From: Lysobacterales bacterium
GTDB taxonomy: Bacteria > Pseudomonadota > Gammaproteobacteria > Xanthomonadales > Marinicellaceae
Assembly (NCBI GenBank): GCA_026990095.1
Contig: JALSIL010000074.1
Coordinates: forward strand, 1-5,152
DNA: 5,152 nt
Reading direction: 5' to 3'
Below the pieces are notes generated by a model, which was not told the DNA's origin, ran no database searches, and worked only from the letters and a program-made list of their open reading frames with translations. Each line of letters opens with the position of its first letter. Position 1 is the first letter of the stretch. Made by a program: the position numbers and the translations under genes. Positions 1 to 5,003 of this stretch are shown here, one piece after another.

Positions 1-639
1 GTTTTAGAACAACGAGTGTGGTTTAATTCGGCATTAAATAGCCGCTTATTTTTAGTGCCGGGTGTAATTGCGGTGATTATGACCATGATTGGATCTTTGC
101 TCACTGCCATGGTGGTGGCTCGTGAGTGGGAACGTGGCACCATGGAAGCATTGATGGTGACTCCTTTATCCATGAAAGAAATGCTGGCTGGCAAGTTAAT
201 CCCATATTTTATATTGGGCATGGGCAGCATGTTTATTAGTGTTGCCTTGGCGGTTTGGTGGTTTGGCGTTCCCTTGCGTGGCTCATTTTGGGTGATGGTT
301 TTGGTTTCAGCCTTATTTATGATGGTTTCATTGCTTATTGGATTACTAATTTCAATTATTTCAAAAAACCAATTTGTCGCAGGACAAACAGCTATTGCGG
401 CATCATTTTTGCCTGCTTTTTTATTGTCGGGGTTTTTATTTGATATCAATTCCATGCCAACATTTATTCAAGGTATTACTTATTTGATTCCTGCCCGTTA
501 TTTTGTGGCACAACTGCAAACGCTGTTTTTGGCAGGCAATGTTTGGCCAGTCATTCTTAGCAATGCCTTTGCTTTATTGGTGATGTTGATTGTTTTGGCC
601 TTGTTGGTCTCCAGTAAATCTCGTAAAACATTGGAGTGA
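1..639 (+). CDS. ABC-2 type transporter permease, YbhS/YhhJ-like, C-terminal part (5' truncated by window edge)
   Basis: Inner-membrane permease subunit of an ABC exporter; the substrate cannot be told from sequence. The frame is open from base 1 (V-L-E-Q-R-V-W-F-N...), so the GTG at 16 is an internal Val and the true start lies upstream. 212 codons plus stop are present; the family usually has about 370 residues, so the first cytoplasmic/TM part and most of the periplasmic domain are missing. Visible here: the conserved run VWFN...SRLFLVPG (residues 6-21 of the fragment) entering a TM helix (about 20-40), the ABC-2 signature REWERGTMEALMVTP (41-55), which is the cytoplasmic loop contacting the ATPase, then four further hydrophobic segments, with LSGFLFDINSMP before the last pair. 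The protein ends in a basic tail (KSRKTLE). Its stop codon overlaps the region of the next permease's start, so the two are translated from one mRNA and probably form a heterodimer. The family is certain; the substrate is not. Confidence 0.93.
   Translation, partial: VLEQRVWFNSALNSRLFLVPGVIAVIMTMIGSLLTAMVVAREWERGTMEALMVTPLSMKEMLAGKLIPYFILGMGSMFISVALAVWWFGVPLRGSFWVMVLVSALFMMVSLLIGLLISIISKNQFVAGQTAIAASFLPAFLLSGFLFDINSMPTFIQGITYLIPARYFVAQLQTLFLAGNVWPVILSNAFALLVMLIVLALLVSSKSRKTLE
633..636 (+). promoter_or_regulatory. Ribosome binding site GGAG deciding the start of the second permease
   Basis: GGAG lies inside the last codons of the upstream permease gene. Its 8-base distance to ATG 645 is near optimal, while its distance to ATG 639 is only 2 bases. 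The upstream stop (TGA 637-639) falls between this site and the chosen start, an arrangement typical of translational coupling. Confidence 0.6.
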
Positions 640-644
640 TGCAG

Positions 645-1766
645 ATGAATACACAGTATTTTTCACAGATTTTCGCTTTGGCGTTAAAAGAATTTTTGGC
701 TTTGTTTCGGGATAAACGCAGTCGCTTGATTCTGGTTTTTCCTCCACTTTTACAAATTTTAATTTTTGGTTTTGCTGCGACTTATGATTTAGATAATGTT
801 CCCATTGGGATTTATAATCAAGACCAAGGTCAAGTTTCGCGTGAATTTTTTAGTCAATTTGAAGGCTCAGAAACATTTGAAATTATTGAATACATAAAAA
901 AAGACAGTGACATAGCTCCCTTAATTGATAACAAAGAGGTGTTGTTGGTATTAAATATCGAACCTCAATTTTCCGATAAATTGCAACAAGGTAAGAGTGC
1001 CAAAGTGCAAGTTATTTTAGATGGAAGAAACTCCAATACTGCCATGACAGCAATGAACTATATTGCCAGTATGAATTTGAATTTTAACCAAAAATGGAGC
1101 ACCGAACACGGAGCTACAGGTCCAAAAGTGGCTTTGCAAGCGCGTAATTGGTATAACGAAAACCTGCAATCACGTTGGTTTATTTTACCTGGAATTTTAG
1201 GTTCACTGATTTTGGTTGTTATCTTATTGGTTACCGCCTTATCGGTTGCTCGCGAGCGTGAGGCAGGCACTTTTGATCAGTTGTTGGTGACTCCAATGAA
1301 CCCAACACAAATATTAATCGGCAAAGCCATCCCTGGTATTGTTATCGGTTTGCTTGAATCCACTTTGATTTTAATTATTATTGTTAAATTGTTTCAAATA
1401 CCTATTCAAGGCGATATTGCCGCCTTGTATCTTGGCTTGTTTTTATTTCTTTTAGCTGCAACGGGAATTGGTTTAGTGATTTCTGCTATTTCATTAACCC
1501 AACAACAAGCGGTTTTGGGAGCCTTTTTATTTATCGTGCCAGCGGTAGTGCTTTCAGGCTTTACTACGCCGATTGCCAATATGCCCGATAGTGTGCAATT
1601 ATTAACTTATCTCAACCCTTTGCGTTATTTTTTGATTATCTTGCGTGGTGTGTTTTTAGAGGGCAATGGCTTTACCTTATTGTTTTCACAGTTCTGGCCG
1701 ATGGCTATTATTGGCGTAGTGTGTTTAGCTTTTGCTGGGTGGTTGTTTCGACATCGAATGTATTAG
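645..1766 (+). CDS. ABC-2 type transporter permease, YbhR/YhhJ-like (second permease of the pair)
   Basis: Second inner-membrane permease, 373 aa from the ATG at 645, which is a normal full length. Order: short cytoplasmic N-terminus with ALKEFLALFRDKRSRL (13-28), TM1 (about 28-46), a large periplasmic domain (about 47-175) containing the family motif DGRNSNTA (126-133), then SRWFILPGILG entering TM2 (about 180-200), the ABC-2 cytoplasmic motif REREAGTFDQLLVTP (203-217), and four more TM segments with LSGFTTPIANMPD before the final pair. Possible starts are GTG 636, ATG 639 (sharing the A of the upstream TGA) and ATG 645. I chose 645 because GGAG at 633-636 lies 8 bases before it but only 2 bases before 639. 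It follows the first permease directly and precedes lpxR by 9 bp. Such tandem permeases normally work with one ATPase and an HlyD-like adaptor, presumably encoded left of the window. Role: export of an unknown compound (drugs, lipids or cations have been proposed for relatives). Confidence 0.93.
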   Translation: MNTQYFSQIFALALKEFLALFRDKRSRLILVFPPLLQILIFGFAATYDLDNVPIGIYNQDQGQVSREFFSQFEGSETFEIIEYIKKDSDIAPLIDNKEVLLVLNIEPQFSDKLQQGKSAKVQVILDGRNSNTAMTAMNYIASMNLNFNQKWSTEHGATGPKVALQARNWYNENLQSRWFILPGILGSLILVVILLVTALSVAREREAGTFDQLLVTPMNPTQILIGKAIPGIVIGLLESTLILIIIVKLFQIPIQGDIAALYLGLFLFLLAATGIGLVISAISLTQQQAVLGAFLFIVPAVVLSGFTTPIANMPDSVQLLTYLNPLRYFLIILRGVFLEGNGFTLLFSQFWPMAIIGVVCLAFAGWLFRHRMY

Positions 1767-1770
1767 GAGA
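1765..1770 (+). promoter_or_regulatory. Ribosome binding site AGGAGA of lpxR, overlapping the upstream stop codon
   Basis: The permease stop TAG (1764-1766) shares two bases with the AGGAGA motif. A ribosome terminating on the permease therefore sits on the lpxR SD, which suggests coupled translation. The spacing favours ATG 1776 over the adjacent ATG 1773. Confidence 0.65.
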
Positions 1771-1775
1771 GAATG

Positions 1776-2780
1776 ATGAAATATTTATTAATTGTTTTTT
1801 TGATTGTGTCATTATCGGCTCAGGCACAAATTGAATTGCACGATTCAGATCAATCGGGTTATTGGAGTGTGCAGGTCGAAAACGATGTTTTTGGCACCAG
1901 TACCGATCGGTTTTACACCAACGGTGTACAGTTCAATTATATTCAACGCGATAAAACCATTACTTGGTTAGAAAAGCTGGTGGATAAACTGCCACTTTTT
2001 GTTCGAACCGATAATAAAGGCAGAGGTTATGCTTTTGGACAAAAAATGTTTACTCCTGAGGATACCCAATCCACAGAATTAATCGAAAATGACCGACCTT
2101 ATGCGGGTTGGCTTTATGGTAGTGCTTCGGTAGCCTCTTTGATGAAGAATACTGCTGAATACCGCAAGATAAATGCGGTTGAATTTACATTAGGCATTGT
2201 CGGCCCTTCATCACTTGGCGAACAAGCACAAAATGGTTTTCATGACCTGATTGGTGTTCCACATGCCAATGGTTGGGATAATCAATTGCGTGATGAACTG
2301 GGTCTTGTGGTGACTTATGTGCGAAAGAGCGAGCATTTTAGCTACATGAAAAATAGCTTAGAATATTCGTGGTCTCCGCATAAGGTTTTGGCGTTGGGCA
2401 ATGTTTATACTTATGCAGGAGGCGGTGTGATGGTGCGATTTGGTAAAAACCTACGCAATGATATTGGGCCGCCGAATATTAGCCCTGGTTTTCCTGGCAA
2501 TGCCTTTTTTAACCCAACTAAGGAAGGCAGCAGTTGGTACCTCTTTGCAGGTGTTGAAGGGCGAGTCATGGCACGCAATATTTTTCTTGATGGCAATACT
2601 TTTAAAGACAGTCACAGTGTTGATAAAAAACCTCTAGTATTTGATTTACAGTACGGTCTTGCTTACCAACGTGGAAAAATTAGAATTAGTTACAGTCAAG
2701 TGCTTCGTAGCAAAGAGTTTTATGGACAAAAAGACGAAAGCTTATTTGGTGCGGTTAATATTTCTTATGACATGGATTGA
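1776..2780 (+). CDS. lpxR: LpxR-family outer-membrane lipid A deacylase (DUF2219)
   Basis: Predicted outer-membrane beta-barrel enzyme that removes the 3'-linked acyloxyacyl chain of lipid A, as shown for Salmonella LpxR, where the reaction is calcium dependent. It has 334 aa from ATG 1776, typical for the family. A signal peptide (1-17) ends in AQA|Q. Family motifs seen: VENDVFG (34-40), DRFYTNG (44-50), NDRPYAGWLYGS (105-116), GPSSLGEQAQNGFHDLIG (143-160), GWDNQLRDE (166-174) and a C-terminal barrel strand region with LRSKEFYGQ, ending in alternating residues (AVNISYDMD). From memory of Salmonella LpxR, the key Asn-Asp pair corresponds to N36-D37, the Thr to T48 and the catalytic His to H156. 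I cannot place the essential Glu with confidence (E149 or E174). ATG 1773 is also possible, but AGGAG at 1765-1769 sits 6 bases before 1776 and only 3 before 1773. Co-transcribed with the ABC permeases and followed by a hairpin. Confidence 0.9.
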   Translation: MKYLLIVFLIVSLSAQAQIELHDSDQSGYWSVQVENDVFGTSTDRFYTNGVQFNYIQRDKTITWLEKLVDKLPLFVRTDNKGRGYAFGQKMFTPEDTQSTELIENDRPYAGWLYGSASVASLMKNTAEYRKINAVEFTLGIVGPSSLGEQAQNGFHDLIGVPHANGWDNQLRDELGLVVTYVRKSEHFSYMKNSLEYSWSPHKVLALGNVYTYAGGGVMVRFGKNLRNDIGPPNISPGFPGNAFFNPTKEGSSWYLFAGVEGRVMARNIFLDGNTFKDSHSVDKKPLVFDLQYGLAYQRGKIRISYSQVLRSKEFYGQKDESLFGAVNISYDMD

Positions 2781-2794
2781 GGAAGAAGCATTAA

Positions 2795-2834
2795 TATTAA
2801 CCCTGCAGAACCCTATCATTCTACAGGGTTAATA
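2795..2834. terminator. Hairpin between convergent operons, probable bidirectional terminator
   Basis: The arms TATTAACCCTG (2795-2805) and CAGGGTTAATA (2824-2834) pair over 11 perfect bases. Inside, after a C/A mismatch (2806/2823), AGAA (2807-2810) pairs with TTCT (2819-2822), leaving an 8-base loop. It lies 14 bp after the lpxR stop and 22 bp beyond the lipoprotein stop on the other strand, the expected place for a shared terminator. There is no clear T-run after either arm, so it may act as a weak intrinsic terminator or mainly as a 3'-end RNA-stabilising hairpin. Confidence 0.65.
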
Positions 2835-2856
2835 GTACAATTAATGTCCGTTCTTG

Positions 2857-3318
2857 TTAATCCTCACTATTAGGAAAAGTCTTTATGTCCTCTGTTGTTG
2901 CTGATTCATTGCACTCACCCTTGATGGTGACGAGACCGCGTTCGAAGTAGCTTTCAAGTTCCATGTATCCTTCACGGCAATAACCTGTTTGTGCTAATTT
3001 TTGGTTGAGTTTTTTATGAGCTTTTTCTTGCATTTTGTCTTTCATCTGACTCATATTGGGTTTTCCACCGCCCTTCATGCCTCCACCGCCACCACCATGC
3101 ATACCTCCTCCTTTTCCTCTGCCTTTACCCATTTGTCCTTGTCCTTGATTTGGCATTTTTTTAATGAGACTATAATTGAAGATTTTGCTGGCATCGGGTT
3201 TAATATGGGTGACAAAAACTTCAGTGGGCATGCCGCCCTGTCTTTTGGGTGAATTTGAACTGCAGCCTGATAAAGTTAATGCTGAGATTGATAGGCTAAT
3301 TAGGATTATATTTTTCAT
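2857..3318 (-). CDS. Small Gly/Met/Lys-rich lipoprotein of unknown function
   Basis: I do not recognise a named family. The 153-aa product has a lipoprotein signal peptide with lipobox LSGC (Cys19 as the lipidated residue); Ser at +2 and no Asp suggest sorting to the outer membrane. Residues 20-57 form a short polar domain. Residues 58-86 are a low-complexity segment of G with Q, K, M and H (two MxGGG-type repeats and a run of six Gly). Residues 88-110 are charged and probably helical (MSQMKDKMQEKAHKKLNQKLAQ). The C-terminus carries two cysteines (C114, C136) within GYCREGYMELESYF...TIKGECNE, which could form a disulfide in a small folded domain. AAGG at 3326-3329 lies 7 bases before the ATG. 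It is downstream of two cytochrome genes and shares the Gly-rich style with the nearer one, so it may be an outer-membrane partner of that redox system or a metal-binding protein. That link is inference. Confidence 0.8.
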   Translation of the reverse strand: MKNIILISLSISALTLSGCSSNSPKRQGGMPTEVFVTHIKPDASKIFNYSLIKKMPNQGQGQMGKGRGKGGGMHGGGGGGMKGGGKPNMSQMKDKMQEKAHKKLNQKLAQTGYCREGYMELESYFERGLVTIKGECNESATTEDIKTFPNSED

Positions 3319-3350
3319 GTTTTTACCTTTTTTAAAGATGAGTGTTCCAC

Positions 3351-3371
3351 AACCACATGTGACAAGTGGTT
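3351..3371. repeat. 21-bp imperfect palindrome upstream of the lipoprotein gene
   Basis: AACCAC (3351-3356) and GTGGTT (3366-3371) are exact inverted arms. One mismatch further in, TGT pairs with ACA around a single central base. The loop is too small for a good RNA terminator, so the dyad fits a protein-binding site better. It lies 33-53 bp upstream of the lipoprotein start, where an operator or activator site could be. The rest of the 124-bp gap (3319-3442) shows only a weak 5-bp hairpin at 3400-3419 (GTCTA/TAGAC) and no convincing -35/-10 pair. Confidence 0.35.
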
Positions 3372-3442
3372 TAAAAGATGATTAAAAGTGAGCTACAAAG
3401 TCTATTCACGAAACTAGACAATGCAGCTCTGGGGAAGATGTT

Positions 3443-3943
3443 TTACTTACATAATTGATTGTATTTCATGCGAATCATGGCATCATGGTTGCCACCTTGT
3501 CCCATACCTCCTCCTTGACCCATGCCTTTTCCTTGACCCTGAGCTTGTGAACCAGTCGAGTTTTTTAAATCATTAGCCCAATGCGTACAAGGTGGTTCAA
3601 AGGTCTCTTCATACAAATAAGCGCCAATTTGAGCTAGCATTTCATCTGGTAATGGCATGGCAGGCATTAGTCCTAGTTTTTTAACTGGGCGTTTCATTAA
3701 TGACTTTTCTAATGAGGGGTTTTTTGCCCAATCGCTAATTGCCTGAACAAACATGTCTTTATCGTTAAAAACTCGTTTGTATTTGTTTTGCACACCGTAA
3801 AATGGTGGAGCCAGTGCCGGCGATAACTCGGCATTATGGCAGGCCATACAGGCAGCAATTGCAGTTTTGCCTTTTTCGGCATCTGGTGTTAATGCCATTG
3901 CATTAAAAGCTAAGGCTAATGTGATGAGTGTTATGTTTTTCAT
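3443..3943 (-). CDS. Mono-heme periplasmic cytochrome c with Gly/Gln/Met-rich C-terminal tail
   Basis: Exported electron-transfer protein of 166 aa. The signal peptide (1-17) ends in AMA|L. The single heme site is CMACH (C32-C35-H36), and the probable axial methionine is M93 or M96 in LGLMPAMPLPDE, followed by the helix QIGAYLYEE, as in class I cytochromes c. After this compact domain (about 20-113) comes PPCTHW with Cys119, a linker, the low-complexity run from Q133 to G151 (QGQGKGMGQGGGMGQGG), and a terminal segment ending in Cys165. C119 and C165 are outside the heme motif and may form a disulfide that ties the tail back. It starts 9 bp after the di-heme peroxidase gene, so the two are one transcript; the natural inference is that this cytochrome is the peroxidase's electron donor or a partner in its complex. 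AGGAG at 3950-3954 gives a 6-base spacing to ATG. The cytochrome assignment is firm; the partner role is inferred. Confidence 0.9.
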   Translation of the reverse strand: MKNITLITLALAFNAMALTPDAEKGKTAIAACMACHNAELSPALAPPFYGVQNKYKRVFNDKDMFVQAISDWAKNPSLEKSLMKRPVKKLGLMPAMPLPDEMLAQIGAYLYEETFEPPCTHWANDLKNSTGSQAQGQGKGMGQGGGMGQGGNHDAMIRMKYNQLCK

Positions 3944-3949
3944 GTGTTT

Positions 3950-3955
3950 CTCCTA
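3950..3955 (-). promoter_or_regulatory. Ribosome binding site TAGGAG overlapping the peroxidase stop codon
   Basis: Read on the - strand, the peroxidase stop TAG (3953-3955) is part of TAGGAG, 6 bases before the cytochrome ATG at 3943. This is the same stop-in-SD arrangement as at lpxR and suggests translational coupling of the two heme proteins. Confidence 0.65.
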
Positions 3956-4936
3956 TTTGAAGGGTTCGGGTTTGGGTGTTTCGGCAACTGATGGTGGCAA
4001 TTGTGGCAAATCAAAGGCAGGTGCATTGCCCGTTAAGGTTTTTAAGAAGGCAACAATCTTATCGCTTTCATCGTCAGTAAATTGACGTCCCAATTGAATT
4101 TCACCCATAATATTCACCGCCTCTTTAAGTGAAGTAGTCGCTCCATCATGGAAGTAGGGGTAAGTCAGTTCAATGTTACGTAAAGTAGGCACTTTGAACA
4201 TAAATTTGTCACTGTCTTTGTGCGTTACTCCGGCTAAACCAATCGCCTTGTTGCTGGTTTGGAATTTTTTAATTATTCCCATTTTTTGATAAGATGACCC
4301 ACCAACTGCAACGCCATTATGGCAGCCAACACAGCCACTGTTTTTAAACAATTCATATCCCGCCAATTCTTTTGCTGAAATCGCCTCTTTATCACCCAGT
4401 AGCCATTGATCAAAAGGTGAGTGTGGCGTCACTAATGTTTTCTCAAACTCGGCAATGGCGGAAGTCATGCTATCGGCATTTATCTTATCTTTACCAAAGA
4501 CCAGTTCAAACTCCTGCACATAACCAGGAATAGATTTGATTACACTGGTTGCCAATGCATGAGTGGATGCCATTTCGCCTGGATTAGCAATAGGACCACC
4601 TGCTTGCTCTTTTAAATCTTTGGCTCGACCATCCCAAAATTGAGCGATATTGAAGCTCGAATTTAATACAGTCGGAGCATTAATCGGTCCTTGGTTCCAC
4701 TTGTGTCCGATAGAAGTGGGTAAATTATCGGTACCACCCATGCTGAGATTGTGGCAGGAATTGCATGAAATAAAGCCTGATTTTGATAAACGCGGGTCAA
4801 AATACAATTTTTTACCCAGTTCCATCATGGCTAAATTGATATTTGAAGCCGGTTTTATCGGTTGAATGGGTTCTTGTGCAATTGATAATACTGATAGGCT
4901 CAGAAGCCCGATTATAAGTGTGCTTTTAAATGTCAT
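3953..4936 (-). CDS. Di-heme cytochrome c peroxidase (CCP/MauG superfamily, CCP-type)
   Basis: Periplasmic enzyme reducing H2O2 to water with electrons from a small cytochrome or copper protein. It has 327 aa from ATG 4936; the signal peptide (1-20) ends in SIA|Q. The N-terminal peroxidatic domain has heme site CNSCH (58-62), GHKW with H78 as the candidate removable distal ligand, FWDGR (100-104, with the inter-heme Trp W101), and NPGEM (118-122), whose E121 matches the catalytic Glu. The second, electron-entry domain has heme site CVGCH (202-206), KVPTLRNIELTYPYFHDGA (248-266) and IMGEIQLG, in which M277 is the expected distal Met of the high-potential heme. That Met argues for a true peroxidase rather than MauG, which has Tyr there. 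The protein ends in a Pro-rich tail (PQLPPSVAETPKPEPFK). An ATG 24 bases upstream (4960) is in frame, but it would put charged residues before the signal peptide and lies inside the inverted repeat; GGAG at 4943-4946 is 6 bases before ATG 4936. Confidence 0.93.
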   Translation of the reverse strand: MTFKSTLIIGLLSLSVLSIAQEPIQPIKPASNINLAMMELGKKLYFDPRLSKSGFISCNSCHNLSMGGTDNLPTSIGHKWNQGPINAPTVLNSSFNIAQFWDGRAKDLKEQAGGPIANPGEMASTHALATSVIKSIPGYVQEFELVFGKDKINADSMTSAIAEFEKTLVTPHSPFDQWLLGDKEAISAKELAGYELFKNSGCVGCHNGVAVGGSSYQKMGIIKKFQTSNKAIGLAGVTHKDSDKFMFKVPTLRNIELTYPYFHDGATTSLKEAVNIMGEIQLGRQFTDDESDKIVAFLKTLTGNAPAFDLPQLPPSVAETPKPEPFK

Positions 4937-4952
4937 ATTCTTCTCCAAATTT

Positions 4953-4986
4953 AATAACACTAGGCGTATTATAGCCTAGTGTTATT
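4953..4986 (-). terminator. Perfect 13-bp inverted repeat ahead of the peroxidase gene: terminator/attenuator or operator
   Basis: AATAACACTAGGC (4953-4965) and GCCTAGTGTTATT (4974-4986) are exact complements around an 8-base spacer. On the - strand it starts 17 bases after the DUF2202-like stop codon and ends 6 bases before the peroxidase SD, so it could terminate or attenuate read-through from that gene. The downstream T-rich stretch is weak (TTATTAAATTT). The alternative is a dimeric-repressor operator, since the spacer holds a TATAAT. The structure is certain; the role is not. Confidence 0.5.
4968..4973 (-). promoter_or_regulatory. Possible -10 box (TATAAT) in the palindrome centre, for the peroxidase operon
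   Basis: A perfect TATAAT reads on the - strand inside the spacer of the inverted repeat, 31 bases before the peroxidase ATG. No good -35 hexamer is seen 16-18 bases upstream (the best is TATAAA at 4991-4996, 3 of 6 matches), so an activator or another sigma contact would be needed. In AT-rich DNA such a hexamer can occur by chance. Confidence 0.3.
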
Positions 4987-5003
4987 TAGATTTATATTGC
5001 TTG

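Noticed and set aside
16..18. GTG as the start of the first permease
   Set aside because: The frame is open to base 1 and the residues before it fit the family; starting here would remove the first TM and the periplasmic domain.
636..641. GTG 636 or ATG 639 as the start of the second permease
   Set aside because: The SD at 633-636 overlaps or almost touches them; ATG 645 has an 8-base spacing. ATG 639 remains possible and changes the protein by only two residues.
3001..3252. Open frame on the + strand opposite the lipoprotein gene
   Set aside because: It is the antisense shadow of the Gly-rich coding segment; it has no ribosome binding site and the - strand gene has a convincing lipobox.
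3400..3419. Terminator after the cytochrome gene
   Set aside because: The GTCTA/TAGAC stem has only 5 pairs with a 10-base loop and no T-run.
3061..3550. Tandem DNA repeat array or CRISPR-like structure in the Gly-rich regions
   Set aside because: Repeats are short, irregular and in coding frame; there is no constant repeat/spacer periodicity.
3953..4936. MauG-type maturation enzyme instead of peroxidase
   Set aside because: MauG has Tyr as distal ligand of the second heme; here the Met in IMGEIQLG is kept, as in cytochrome c peroxidases.
4937..4960. Upstream in-frame ATG at 4960 for the peroxidase
   Set aside because: It lies within the inverted repeat, has no SD, and would add residues with charges before the signal peptide; ATG 4936 has a well-spaced GGAG.
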